Of a stretch of 52,081 nt of DNA, positions 17,152 to 26,590 are shown piece after piece. The position numbers and the translations under genes are program-made. Every line of letters starts with the position of its first letter. Within the stretch, counting starts at the first letter, position 1. The notes beneath the pieces were generated by a model. That model was not told the DNA's origin. It saw only the letters and a program-made list of their open reading frames with translations, and did not search any database. Source of the stretch: an uncultured Eubacteriales bacterium (lineage in GTDB: Bacteria; Bacillota; Clostridia; Christensenellales; CAG-138). The stretch spans positions 1 through 52,081 of the forward strand of contig CADAZC010000016.1 in assembly GCA_902792295.1 (NCBI GenBank). Reading direction: 5' to 3'.

Positions 17152-19435
17152 ATGGATACAAAAACGATTATGCAGCAGATCGAGCTCGTACTGAAACGTG
17201 ACGCGCAGGTTTCTCTGGAGGAAGCAACGGTACAGCAGCTTCACGCCGCGCTGGCGTCGGTCGTGATGGGCGCGATCGCCGATCCGTGGTATGAGAGCCG
17301 TCATGCGCACGAGCGCACCAGAGGCGCGTATTATTTCTCCGCCGAATACCTTGTGGGGCGTATGGTTTACAACAACCTGTTCGCGCTCGGTATTCTGGAT
17401 GAGGTGAAAAAAGAATTCGAAGCGCGCGGGCTGGACCTTGCGGCGTTCGAAGAAATCGAAGACGCAGCGCTCGGAAACGGGGGCCTGGGCCGCCTTGCGG
17501 CGTGCTTCCTCGATTCCGCCGCGACGATGAACCTGCCGCTCGACGGATACGGCATCCGCTATAAATACGGTCTCTTCAAGCAGACCTTCACCAACGGGTT
17601 CCAGACCGAGAGCGCGGACGACTGGCAGCGCTTCGGCGATCCGTGGAGCCGCCGCCGCGACACGCACGAAGTGCTCGTGCACTTCTCCGATCAGACCGTG
17701 CGCGCCGTGCCGTACGACATGCCGATCATCGGCTATCACACGGACAACATCGGCACGCTGCGGCTGTGGCAGAGCGAGGCGGTGCAGGACTTCGATTTCG
17801 AAAAGTTCAACAATCAGGAATACGCCGTCGCCGTGCTCGAAAAGAACGCGGTCGAGGATATCACCCGCGTACTGTATCCGAACGACACGACCACCGCGGG
17901 CAAGCGTCTGCGTCTTAAACAGCAGTACTTCTTGTCCTCGGCTTCGCTGCAGGACCTTCTGTTCCGCTTCAAGCGCGAAAACCGCCCGATCACCGAGTTT
18001 GCGGACCTCATTTCGATCCAGCTCAACGACACGCATCCCACCGTATCCATCCCCGAGCTGATCCGGCTTCTGATGCTGGAGGGTCTCTCCTTCGACAAGG
18101 CGTTCGACATCGCGCAGCGCACGTTCTCCTACACGAACCATACGGTCATGCAGGAAGCGCTCGAAAAGTGGGACGTCAATCTGTTCCGCGATCTGCTGCC
18201 CGAGATCTACGATATCATCTGGCGCATCAATACCAAGCTTTGCGGCGAGATCATGGCGAAGGGTCTCGACTGCGAACCGTACGCGATCGTGTCGAACAAC
18301 ATCATCCGCATGGCGAACCTCGCCGTGTATGTGTCGAGCTACGTCAACGGCGTTGCGGAGATCGCAGCGCCGCTGGCTGGGACTTTGCAACCCCGAGCTT
18401 TCGAAGTACATCACCGAGCGCATCGGCGGCGGCTGGATCACGGACCTCGAACAGCTCAAGGGGCTGAAGGCGTTTATGAGCGACAGGGACGTCGACGAGT
18501 TCATCGCGGTCAAGCGGGAAAAGAAGCGTCAGCTTCGTGCGCTCATCAAGGCGCGCGAGGGCGTCGATCTGCCCGAATCGTTCTGCTTCGACGTGCAGGT
18601 CAAGCGCATGCACGAGTATAAGCGCCAGATTCTGAACGCGTTTGCGATCCTCGATATCTACTTCGGCATCAAGGACGGACGCATCAAGGACTTCACGCCG
18701 ACCGCGTTCATCTTCGGCGCAAAGGCGGCGCCCGGATATCTTCGCGCAAAGGCGGTCATCAAGTTCATCAACGAGATCGCGAATCGCGTGAACAACGATC
18801 CGGACATGAAGGACCTGATGCGCGTGGTCTTTGTCCACAACTACAACTGCTCCTACGCCGAGCATATCATTCCTGCGGCGGACATTTCCGAACAGATCTC
18901 GCCGGCGGGCACCGAGGCAAGCGGCACGGGCAACATGAAGCTGATGCTGAACGGCGCGGTCACGCTCGGCACGTTCGACGGCGCAAACGTCGAGATCGTG
19001 CAGGAGGCGGGCGAGGAAAACAACTACGTGTTCGGGTACAGCGTCGACGATCTCAACGCGCTGCGTCCGCACTACAATCCGAAGGCGATCTACGACTACG
19101 AGCCGCGGGTGCGCCGCGTGGTCGACGCGCTGATCGACGGCACGTTCTCCGACAACAACACCGGCGTGTTCACCGATCTGCACCGTTCGCTGCTGTTCGG
19201 CAACGACTGGCAGAAGCCGGACTACTACTTCGTCCTGCAGGAGCTTCTGCCGTACATCGACCGCAAGATGGACGCGCTGAACGATTACAAGGATATCCGC
19301 AGCTTCACGCGCAAGTGCATCGTCAACACGGCGAGCGCGGGCAAGTTCTCCTCGGACCGCACGATCCGTCAGTACGCGGACGAGATCTGGCACATCAAGG
19401 AGCTCCCGCATCACGACGGAATCCGCCTTTGGTAA
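17152..19435 (+). pseudogene. glgP: glycogen/maltodextrin phosphorylase, frame broken mid-gene
   Basis: A PLP-dependent alpha-glucan phosphorylase releasing glucose-1-phosphate. The first frame (from ATG 17152) matches the family up to VNGVAEI, codon 18361-18363. The family resumes in another frame at RRWLGLCNPELSK from 18368 and continues to 19435, including the PLP-lysine motif EASGTGNMKLMLNGA. Only four bases lie between the two matches, where the family normally has about 30 residues ending in NGIT(H/P), so about 86 nt are missing and the frame is lost. The first frame reads on to a stop at 18621. The missing part borders the active site, so as written the product would be inactive. Either a real deletion or an assembly gap-closing error explains it. 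Confidence 0.85.
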
Positions 19436-19446
19436 CAACAGAATAT

Positions 19447-19475
19447 AAAAGCGGCGATTTCGATCGCCGCTTTTT
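19447..19475 (+). terminator. intrinsic terminator after glgP
   Basis: Stem 19448-19458 pairs with 19463-19473 (AAAGCGGCGAT with ATCGCCGCTTT) around a 4-nt loop, followed by T residues. Confidence 0.88.
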
Positions 19476-19558
19476 GCATTCTTCGGAGAAATCTGCGGAA
19501 AGATTTTCCGAAATCCGGGATTTTGTTGCAGTTTAGATACAATTATGACGCAAATATA

Positions 19559-19567
19559 TGGTATAAT
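19559..19567 (+). promoter_or_regulatory. extended -10 promoter of the moxR operon
   Basis: TGG followed by TATAAT (19562-19567). No convincing -35 box at normal spacing. A GGGAG ribosome site and ATG 19597 follow. Confidence 0.5.
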
Positions 19568-19596
19568 ACACACATAAACCGTACGGGAGAGCATTC

Positions 19597-20529
19597 ATGA
19601 ACGATCCGAAATCGATACTGGACGAACTGAAAAAGGCCGTTGTCGGAAAGGACAACGTGCTCATCATGGCGCTTTTGGCGATCCTTGCGCGCGGACATAT
19701 CCTGCTTGAGGACATTCCGGGCGTCGGCAAGACGACGATGGCGCTGGCGTTCTCGAAGACGCTGGGGCTCGAATACCATCGTGTGCAGTTTACGCCGGAC
19801 GTGCTGCCGAGCGATATCGTCGGCTTTTCGCTTTACGATCGCGAAAGCGGGCAGATGACCTATAAGCCGGGTGCGATCCTGTGCAACCTGTTTCTGGCGG
19901 ACGAACTGAACCGCGCAACAAGCCGCACGCAGTCCGCGCTTCTGGAAGCGATGGAGGAGGGCAACGTCACCGTCGACGGCGTCACGCATCCGGTTCCCGA
20001 TCCGTTTGTGGTCATTGCGACGCAGAATCCGGTCGGTGCAAGCGGCACGCAGCTTTTGCCGGATTCGCAGCTTGACCGGTTTATGGTGCGTCTGACGCTC
20101 GGCTATCCGCGTCCGAACGACGAACTGGACCTTCTGAATCGCAAGCAGAAGGGCAATCCGCTGGACGGCGTGCGGTGCATCGCCGATCGCGACGGTCTTG
20201 CACGCATCCGCGCGGCGGTCGACAATACGTTTGTGGATAAAAAGATCATGGACTACGTGATCCGGCTTTCCAACGCCACGCGTTCGCATGCCTCGATCCT
20301 GCAGGGCGCAAGCCCGCGCGCGTCGCTCGCCGTCGTTTCGATGGCAAAGGCGGCGGCATGGGTGCAGGGACGCGATTACGTCGTTCCGAACGATGTGAAG
20401 CTGATCTATCCCGCGACGATCACGCACCGCCTGATCCTGACGCCGGAAGCGAAGGCGTCCGGGCAGAGTGCGGAGGCGATCCTCAACGACATCATGGCGC
20501 ACACCGCGCCGCCCGCAACGCGGGGATGA
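19597..20529 (+). CDS. MoxR-family AAA+ ATPase
   Basis: A 310-residue cytosolic AAA+ ATPase. Walker A is GVGKTT near residue 45 and Walker B is LFLADELNRA near residue 98; the conserved ATQNP sensor-1 segment follows. MoxR proteins act as chaperone-like ATPases that mature partner protein complexes. The gene overlaps a DUF58 gene by four bases, and a transglutaminase gene follows, a conserved trio in many bacteria whose exact role is unsettled but is tied to the cell envelope. Confidence 0.9.
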   Translation: MNDPKSILDELKKAVVGKDNVLIMALLAILARGHILLEDIPGVGKTTMALAFSKTLGLEYHRVQFTPDVLPSDIVGFSLYDRESGQMTYKPGAILCNLFLADELNRATSRTQSALLEAMEEGNVTVDGVTHPVPDPFVVIATQNPVGASGTQLLPDSQLDRFMVRLTLGYPRPNDELDLLNRKQKGNPLDGVRCIADRDGLARIRAAVDNTFVDKKIMDYVIRLSNATRSHASILQGASPRASLAVVSMAKAAAWVQGRDYVVPNDVKLIYPATITHRLILTPEAKASGQSAEAILNDIMAHTAPPATRG

Positions 20530-21479
20530 CCGGCAGACGACTGACATACGGCGCGGCGCTTTCGGCAGCGTTTGCGCTCCATCTTGCTTACGGGCAGTAT
20601 GTGACGTACTACATACTGCTGTTTTTGCTGTTTCTGCCGGTTTTGTCGCTTCTTATCAGTCTGCCCGCGATCCTGTGTTCGCGCGCGGAGCTGATCGGCG
20701 GCACGGATGTGCAGAGAAACCGTCCCGCAAGCGTCCGGCTGCGGCTTTCGAGCCGCTTTTTCCTGCCGCCGGAGCTGTATAAGCTGAAGATCGAGCGGCA
20801 GAACCTGTTTTTTGACCGGAAACCCTCGTATTTCAAAGTGCAGATTTACGGATCCCAGAAGCATGAACAGACCTTTGTGCCGGACACGAACCGGCTCGGC
20901 ACGGTTTCGTACCGCATCCGCTCGGCGCGTGCATGCGATTATCTGGGTCTGTTTGCGATCCCGATCCGCAGAAGCGGTTCGGTTGCGCTGACGGTTCTGC
21001 CAAATGCCGAAGCGCCCGTGCCGATGCCGGACCTCATCGAAGCATCCGCCCGCATTTTAAAGCCGAAGCCGCTCGGATTTTCCGAGGAGCACGAGCTTCG
21101 GCCGTACCGAGAAGGCGACGCGGTGAATCTGATCCATTGGAAACTGACCGAAAAGACGGACACGCCGATCGTGCGCGAGCCGCAGGAGCAGATCCGCAAA
21201 AACATCGTTCTGAGCATGGACCTCACAGAGAATGCCGATGCGGCGCAGAGCGCTTTGGAACAGCTGAAATGCCTGTCCGATCTTCTGGGCGAAAGCGGGA
21301 TCCCGTACATGCTGCGCTACGGTCTGCGCACAACGCATATCGACGGAGAAGGCGATTTCAACCGGTTTTTGAAATCGCTGCTTTCCGAGCCCGTCCGCGA
21401 GGAACCGGCACAGCCGGTTTTAAGCGGCACCGATACGCTCGTTTATAAGATCGAGCCGAAAAAGGAGGCGCGGTCATGA
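20526..21479 (+). CDS. DUF58 domain protein
   Basis: A 317-residue protein with two N-terminal membrane helices (about residues 8-50) and a C-terminal DUF58 domain. Its hallmark, LRPYREGDAVNLIHWK near residues 193-210, is present; after it comes a von Willebrand A-like segment beginning NIVLSMDL. DUF58 proteins partner with MoxR ATPases. I start it at ATG 20526, which overlaps the moxR stop as ATGA; the open frame extends further upstream but within moxR. The following transglutaminase gene again overlaps by four bases. Confidence 0.85.
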   Translation: MTGRRLTYGAALSAAFALHLAYGQYVTYYILLFLLFLPVLSLLISLPAILCSRAELIGGTDVQRNRPASVRLRLSSRFFLPPELYKLKIERQNLFFDRKPSYFKVQIYGSQKHEQTFVPDTNRLGTVSYRIRSARACDYLGLFAIPIRRSGSVALTVLPNAEAPVPMPDLIEASARILKPKPLGFSEEHELRPYREGDAVNLIHWKLTEKTDTPIVREPQEQIRKNIVLSMDLTENADAAQSALEQLKCLSDLLGESGIPYMLRYGLRTTHIDGEGDFNRFLKSLLSEPVREEPAQPVLSGTDTLVYKIEPKKEARS

Positions 21480-23707
21480 AGCGGGGAGAGATCGTTCTTG
21501 CGGGAATCGCGGACGCCGTTCCGGTTGCATGCGGTATGATCGCGTCCGTCTGCGCCGCGATGACGGCGTATCAGATCGGGTTTTCGCTTGTGCCGCTGAT
21601 TCTGTTCTGCGTGTTTTCCGCGCTGCTGCTGTCGTTCTGGATGAACGTTCCGCGCTACGGCTTCGGCTTCGGCGCGCTGTTTCTGACCTGCGTGATCATG
21701 CTGTGCGCGTTCCGCATGCAGCGGATCGGCGAGGGCGCCGTGACCTGTGTGTACCGGCTGCTCGATACCATGCCGGAATCGCTCAGCAAGCTGTTCGATA
21801 TGGAGGCGTTGGCGAACACCGCCGCGCAGATCGAGGACCCCGAATCGGCGCTGACGCTGTTTCTGATGGTCATTGCCGCAGTCAACGGCGTGATCCTTGC
21901 GTTTTCGCTGATCCGCAGCAAGACGGTCCTGCTGCCGCTTCTGATCCCGCTGCCGATGCTGCTGGCGTCGCTCGTGTATACCAATCTGCAGCCGGCGATC
22001 TGGACGATGCTGCTGACGTGCGTGTACTTCGGATACGCGCTGCTGGGAAACGGACTTCGCAAGGGCGAAACACCGGGCAGAGGCGCGCTGTTTGTGTGCC
22101 TTGCACCTGCGCTTCTGGCGCTCGGACTCATTCTGCTTGCGATTTTCCCGCAAAAGAACTTCGATCCGGTCCCGGCGGATGCGCGTCGGAACTGGCTTGC
22201 CGACCGCATCAGCCCGATCACGGACACCGTGATGTCCTGGGTGGGCGTGAGAAATCCGAAAAACGTCGATCTCGCGAACACCGGCGACCGTGAAAACGAC
22301 GACACGGAGCTGTTTACCGTCTACGCAAGGCAGGGAACCTATCTTTTGAGGACACATTCCTACGGCGCATACAAAAACAGCCGCTGGCGCGCGGCGCAAC
22401 GGTACGGCGGCGAATGGGATTCCATGAAAGCGCTCGGCGATCGGCAGGGAACGGCGGACGGCGTCATGTGGGTCCTGAACGCCATGTCGAACGAGCGCGT
22501 CGCGCCGTACGCATGGACGGACGAGCCGGTCTCTTCCGATCCGGACGAGCAGACGGGCATACCGCAGGCGGAGGAGTATTTCATCCGGTCCGGCGGCTGG
22601 CGGGACTACGGCTGGCGCTATGCGTCGCGCTACGCCACCAAGCCGAAAAACGTGACGGAAGCGGAGCGCCGTTATTACACGGACTTTGCCATGAAGCAGT
22701 ATGTGATGCCGGACGGCGAGGAGAAGCAGGCGCTGCTTGCGATCGCAAAGCGCGCGGGGATCAAAAAATCCGACGACGCGCTGAAAACCGCGAACGCCGT
22801 TGCGGCGTTTGTGCGGGATTCCGGCGTCTACACGCTGACGCCCGGAAAGATGCCGAAGGGAAAGGACTTTGTGCAGTATTTTCTGACGGAAAGTCACGAG
22901 GGCTACTGCGTCCATTTCGCGAGCGCGACGACGGCGCTTTTGCAGGCGCTGGACTGTCCGGCGCGGTACACGGTCGGCTATTATGTGAAAGTTCCGGCGG
23001 AGATGAACCTTGCGGAAATGCCTGTGACACAAAATGCGGCGCATGCGTGGACGGAGGTTTATGTCCTCGGCGTCGGCTGGGTTCCGATCGAGAGCACGCC
23101 GGGCCGCGCGAACGACCGCGAGCCGGGAACGGGGACGGCAAATCCGCCGGGCACGGCAACCGCTTTGCCGACGCTGCAGCCGACGGCGACGCCGACGACG
23201 GCGCCGACACCCGAACCGACGCCCGCCTCAGAGACGGCGGAACCGACCGCAGCGCCTTCGACGCCGGAGCCGACAAACGCGCCCGAACCGCATGCGGAAC
23301 CGACGCAGAAACCGAGCGATCCCGCGCAAAGCACGGGAACCGGCGACGATCCGGCGCAGAGTGTGAAAAAGCGCGGCGGCGCATGGTGGATTCTGATCCC
23401 GCTCGTGCCGCTTGTCTGGACCGGCGTCGGCATTGTCGTGCGGAAGCGCAGGGAAGCGCGGTTCCAAAACGCGAACGTGCGGCGTTCGATCCCGGACATG
23501 GCGCAGTATCTCAAAAAGCTCGAACGCTTCGGAATCCCGGAGGACCCGGACGCGGAGGAATGGGCGCTGGAGGCGGCGTTCTCGAATCATAAAATGAAAA
23601 CGGAGCACAAGACGCTTATAAAACGCGTGCACGCGGCGCAGCATACGCTGTATACGGGCAATCGGGTGCGCGGATTCCTGCTTCGGTGGGTGCTGTTCGT
23701 AATCTGA
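21476..23707 (+). CDS. membrane transglutaminase-like protein (TgpA type)
   Basis: A 743-residue membrane protein. The first ~230 residues hold several transmembrane helices. An extracellular region ends in a transglutaminase/protease-like core with Cys478 (GYCVHFA), His523 (AHAWTEV) and Glu539 in WVPIESTPG, where many homologues have Asp. A long Pro-Thr-Glu linker (about 560-625) is followed by another membrane helix and a charged cytoplasmic tail. With MoxR and DUF58 it forms a coupled three-gene operon. Likely activity is cysteine-based amide hydrolysis or cross-linking at the cell surface; the substrate is unknown. Confidence 0.87.
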   Translation: MKRGEIVLAGIADAVPVACGMIASVCAAMTAYQIGFSLVPLILFCVFSALLLSFWMNVPRYGFGFGALFLTCVIMLCAFRMQRIGEGAVTCVYRLLDTMPESLSKLFDMEALANTAAQIEDPESALTLFLMVIAAVNGVILAFSLIRSKTVLLPLLIPLPMLLASLVYTNLQPAIWTMLLTCVYFGYALLGNGLRKGETPGRGALFVCLAPALLALGLILLAIFPQKNFDPVPADARRNWLADRISPITDTVMSWVGVRNPKNVDLANTGDRENDDTELFTVYARQGTYLLRTHSYGAYKNSRWRAAQRYGGEWDSMKALGDRQGTADGVMWVLNAMSNERVAPYAWTDEPVSSDPDEQTGIPQAEEYFIRSGGWRDYGWRYASRYATKPKNVTEAERRYYTDFAMKQYVMPDGEEKQALLAIAKRAGIKKSDDALKTANAVAAFVRDSGVYTLTPGKMPKGKDFVQYFLTESHEGYCVHFASATTALLQALDCPARYTVGYYVKVPAEMNLAEMPVTQNAAHAWTEVYVLGVGWVPIESTPGRANDREPGTGTANPPGTATALPTLQPTATPTTAPTPEPTPASETAEPTAAPSTPEPTNAPEPHAEPTQKPSDPAQSTGTGDDPAQSVKKRGGAWWILIPLVPLVWTGVGIVVRKRREARFQNANVRRSIPDMAQYLKKLERFGIPEDPDAEEWALEAAFSNHKMKTEHKTLIKRVHAAQHTLYTGNRVRGFLLRWVLFVI

Positions 23708-23726
23708 CGCAATTTCCCGGAAAGGG

Positions 23727-23755
23727 TTGAAAAAGCGCGGACGATATGGTATAGT
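23727..23755 (+). promoter_or_regulatory. promoter of the phosphodiester glycosidase-type gene
   Basis: TTGAAA (23727-23732), 17 nt, TATAGT (23750-23755), preceded by TGG. The ATG is at 23823 after a CAGGGAG ribosome site, so this gene has a normal leader. Confidence 0.6.
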
Positions 23756-23822
23756 TCTCGAAGCTGAAACCGAAAACGAATCGCCGGAACGTCCGGCGGA
23801 TGAATCAAACAGGGAGTCGAAC

Positions 23823-25223
23823 ATGGAAAAGAACGGAAAACAGCGCTTTCGTGCGCTTCGCGTGATCGCAGCGGTGCTTGCAAACCTGACCGCGATCCTT
23901 TCCGCGAACTACATCACTTTTTACATTCTGGATCATTTCAATCCGGGGTTCCATTTCGTGGTGCGTTCGGAGTTTATTCTCACGAAGTACCTGCATTTTG
24001 TGATCCCGGTGCTGATGCTTTTGACGGCGCTGCTGTATCTGCTGCTGTATGTCGGCGGCGGACTGAAAGCGAAAAAGCTCAATAAAAAGCGGCTGATCGT
24101 GATCTTTATCGTCGACGTTCTGCTGGCGGGCGCCTTTGCCATGACCGTCAACGCGCGCGCGTTCGGCTGGGTGAAGTGGCTGAGACCGGCGGACAACGCG
24201 CCGGTTGCGATCGCAACGATGCCGCCGAAGTCCACGGAAGCGCCGACGGCCGAGCCGACTGCGGAGCCGACACCTGAAGCGACGCCGGAAACGCTGTCGC
24301 AGACAACGCCGGACAGCACGGCGAACCCGGATCTTCCGACGCTTGAACCGACCGAGGAGCCGACGCCGGAGCCGACGCCGATCCCGGGACTTCTGGGCAA
24401 CAAGTATAAGGAAAAGTTTGCGGACGGGCAGCCGTTCTCGACGGAACCGAATACGAGCGAAACGCTTGCGGACGGCACGACACGCACGCTGATTTACACG
24501 TTTGCGGGAAAGAACGCCGCATTTGAGCTGTATCAGTGCACGAACGGAAAGATCAAGTATCAGGTCGCGGACGTGTATGTGAGAGACATCTCGAAGCTTA
24601 CCGCGGCGTTTGAGAAGGATCAGAACAAGACGAAGAAGATCCGCGCGTTCGCGGAGGAGAGCGGCGTGCTGATCGCGGTCAGCTCCGACTACTTTGCGGC
24701 AAATGCGAACGACGAAGGTCTGATCATCCGCAACGGGTTTATGATCCGCAGCAATCCCTGCAGGCATTCCGATCTCTGTGTGATCTATCAGGACGGAACG
24801 ATGCGCTGCTTCGACTGCAAGAAGGATAAGATCGACAACAACGAGATCCTCGGGAGCTATCCGTACCATTCGTTCTATTTCGGACCGTCGCTGCTGGATG
24901 AGAACGGCGCGGCGAAGACGCAGTTCAATTCCTCCCTGAGCGGACCGAACCCGCGTTCGGTGATCGGATACTATGAGCCCGGTCATTATGCGTTTATCAG
25001 CGTTCTGGGCGATTACAACATGATCGACTACAACGGCAAGAACCTCGGCAACTCGGGTTCGCCGGGCATGACGTTTGCCGAGTTGTCGACGCTCTGCGCA
25101 TCGATGGGCATGAAGGCGGCGTACAACCTGGACGGCGGCAGATCGATCGGCATGTACTGGAACGGAAAACTGTTCGGACACAATATGCGCGCAATCGGCG
25201 ATATCATCGCCGTCACGGATTGA
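23823..25223 (+). CDS. membrane-anchored phosphodiester glycosidase-family (NAGPA) protein
   Basis: A 466-residue protein with three N-terminal membrane helices (about residues 12-35, 55-80 and 95-115) and a Pro-Thr-Glu linker (about 138-200). The C-terminal NAGPA/DUF2233 domain has typical stretches VSSDYFA, NPRSVIGYYEPG and the ending NLDGGRSIGMYWNG. Family members cleave GlcNAc-phosphodiester bonds, and bacterial ones act on wall or exopolysaccharide phosphodiesters. The three-helix anchor is more than a simple signal anchor. It is followed 13 nt later by a small membrane protein gene and shares its operon. Confidence 0.83.
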   Translation: MEKNGKQRFRALRVIAAVLANLTAILSANYITFYILDHFNPGFHFVVRSEFILTKYLHFVIPVLMLLTALLYLLLYVGGGLKAKKLNKKRLIVIFIVDVLLAGAFAMTVNARAFGWVKWLRPADNAPVAIATMPPKSTEAPTAEPTAEPTPEATPETLSQTTPDSTANPDLPTLEPTEEPTPEPTPIPGLLGNKYKEKFADGQPFSTEPNTSETLADGTTRTLIYTFAGKNAAFELYQCTNGKIKYQVADVYVRDISKLTAAFEKDQNKTKKIRAFAEESGVLIAVSSDYFAANANDEGLIIRNGFMIRSNPCRHSDLCVIYQDGTMRCFDCKKDKIDNNEILGSYPYHSFYFGPSLLDENGAAKTQFNSSLSGPNPRSVIGYYEPGHYAFISVLGDYNMIDYNGKNLGNSGSPGMTFAELSTLCASMGMKAAYNLDGGRSIGMYWNGKLFGHNMRAIGDIIAVTD

Positions 25224-25236
25224 GGAGGGAACGCAC

Positions 25237-25467
25237 ATGAAACGGAAAACACGGTTGACCATTGTTGCGCTGGCGGCAATTCTCGTTGCGCTGATCTACC
25301 TCGCGATCCTGCTTCTGTGGCAGTTCGGAATCCTTCCGGAGACCGAGGCCGAAAACAAGCTGTTCAGCTCGGGATATCTCTTTCTGCCGCTGCCGGTCGT
25401 CGGACTGCTTGCCGGAATCCTTCTGCAGGTATTCAGCGTCCGCAAAGCAAAGAAGGCCAAGCGCTGA
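25237..25467 (+). CDS. 76-residue membrane protein, unknown function
   Basis: A small protein with a basic start (MKRKTR), a hydrophobic helix (about residues 7-30), a short acidic loop containing PETEAEN, a second helix (about 45-68) and a basic tail RKAKKAKR. Both ends should face the cytoplasm. The ribosome site TGAGGAGG overlaps the preceding stop. It shares an operon with the NAGPA-type protein. I do not recognise a family. Confidence 0.7.
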   Translation: MKRKTRLTIVALAAILVALIYLAILLLWQFGILPETEAENKLFSSGYLFLPLPVVGLLAGILLQVFSVRKAKKAKR

Positions 25468-25489
25468 CCGCAGCATTTCAACAAGCGGA

Positions 25490-25517
25490 AAGCCGTCGCG
25501 TTCGCGGCGGCTTTTTT
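25490..25517 (+). terminator. intrinsic terminator after the small membrane protein gene
   Basis: AAGCCGTCGCG pairs with CGCGGCGGCTT with one G-U pair and a very short loop, followed by a run of six T. Confidence 0.8.
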
Positions 25518-25529
25518 GCGCGGTTTTTG

Positions 25530-25558
25530 TTGTAAAAACGCGAGAAAAGAGGTATACT
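25530..25558 (+). promoter_or_regulatory. promoter with -10 box inside an inverted repeat; apparently leaderless
   Basis: TTGTAA (25530-25535), 17 nt, TATACT (25553-25558). AGAGG (25548-25552) and CCTCT (25561-25565) form a perfect inverted repeat around the -10 box. The ATG at 25566 begins seven bases after the -10 box. AAAGAGG is the only Shine-Dalgarno-like string but ends 13 nt from the ATG and lies upstream of the -10 box, so it should not be transcribed. Confidence 0.55.
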
Positions 25559-25565
25559 TTCCTCT

Positions 25566-26441
25566 ATGAAGCGATGGTCGGTTCTTTTGGCTTTGATGAT
25601 GATTTTGACTGCCTGCACGGCGCCGGATGCGGGGCGTATTTCGTCTGCGCCGGAGACGGAGGAACCGGTTTCCGAGGCGATCGAGATCGTGACGCCGGAA
25701 CCGACCGCAGCACCCACGCCGACACCCACGCCTACGCCGATGCCTACGCCGACGCCTACGCCGACGCCCACGCCGACACCGACGCCGACGCCGGAACCCA
25801 CCAAGGATCCGAACCGCAAGATGGTCGCGCTGACGTTCGACGACGGTCCGAACATGAAGTTTACGCCGTTGTTTCTGGACGTGCTGGAAAAATACGGCGT
25901 GCCGGGGACGTTCTTCGTGGTCGGAAGCAACCTGAAGCTTTCGGGCGCGGACGAAGTGATCCGGCGCATGCACGCGCTCGGCTGCGAGGTCGGCATCCAC
26001 GGGCTGACGCACGACAAGATGACGAAATACAATCAGAAAAAGAACGAACAGCGGTTTGCCGAAATGAAGCAAATGCTCTCCGGGATGATCGGCGACGGAA
26101 CCGTTCCGCATCTGATGCGTCCGCCCTACGGCACAATGAACAAGACGGTGCTGAAAGCGGCGAAAACCGAGGAGCTCGCCTGCATCCGCTGGTCGGTCGA
26201 CACGCGCGACTGGAGCAACCGGAACAAGTCGAAGATCGTAAAGATCGTGAAAAAGGAGGTCAAAAACGGTTCGATCATTCTGTTCCACGACCGGCTGGAT
26301 GCGTCGCTGAAGGCAATCGACGAGCTGATCCCGTGGCTGACGGAGCAGGGTTACGACATCGTGACCGTGACCGAGCTTTTAAGCAGCGCCGGACCGATCG
26401 AATACGGAAAGGATTACCGGTACAAGAAGATCGGGAAGTGA
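25566..26441 (+). CDS. lipoprotein polysaccharide deacetylase (NodB domain)
   Basis: A 291-residue exported enzyme. The signal sequence ends in a lipobox LTAC with Cys at about residue 18, so it should be lipid-anchored. A Thr-Pro dipeptide-rich linker spans about residues 40-80. The NodB domain has Asp92-Asp93 in TFDDGP, His145 and His149 in HGLTH (family consensus H-S/T-x-x-H, here Gly at the second place), Arg185 in RPPYG and His241 near the end. It removes acetyl groups from GlcNAc or MurNAc in peptidoglycan or another surface glycan. It stands alone between terminators. Confidence 0.9.
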   Translation: MKRWSVLLALMMILTACTAPDAGRISSAPETEEPVSEAIEIVTPEPTAAPTPTPTPTPMPTPTPTPTPTPTPTPTPEPTKDPNRKMVALTFDDGPNMKFTPLFLDVLEKYGVPGTFFVVGSNLKLSGADEVIRRMHALGCEVGIHGLTHDKMTKYNQKKNEQRFAEMKQMLSGMIGDGTVPHLMRPPYGTMNKTVLKAAKTEELACIRWSVDTRDWSNRNKSKIVKIVKKEVKNGSIILFHDRLDASLKAIDELIPWLTEQGYDIVTVTELLSSAGPIEYGKDYRYKKIGK

Positions 26442-26452
26442 TAAAACCCCAA

Positions 26453-26482
26453 GCGCATCGGAAAAGGGATGCGCTTTTTGTT
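26453..26482 (+). terminator. intrinsic terminator after the deacetylase gene
   Basis: AAGCGCATC (26453-26461) pairs with GATGCGCTT (26470-26478) and is followed by T residues. Confidence 0.88.
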
Positions 26483-26525
26483 TGAACGCTTTCATAAAAA
26501 GCGGACTTTTGTCGGGCGGTTTCCC

Positions 26526-26554
26526 TTGACCGGGAAACGGTTTTTCGGTATACT
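26526..26554 (+). promoter_or_regulatory. promoter of trxB-nth-obg-yhbY
   Basis: TTGACC (26526-26531), 17 nt, TATACT (26549-26554). A GGGGGA ribosome site precedes ATG 26591. Confidence 0.62.
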
Positions 26555-26590
26555 GTATTTGTGAGATTTTACGGAAACGGGGGAAAAATC

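Noticed and set aside
21443-23044. Long - strand frame of 533 codons opposite the transglutaminase gene
   Set aside because: Low-complexity Arg/Gln-rich product with no motif; the sense gene has catalytic residues and coupled neighbours.
25700-25800. Dense short repeat that could be a separate element
   Set aside because: It encodes the TP-dipeptide linker of the polysaccharide deacetylase.
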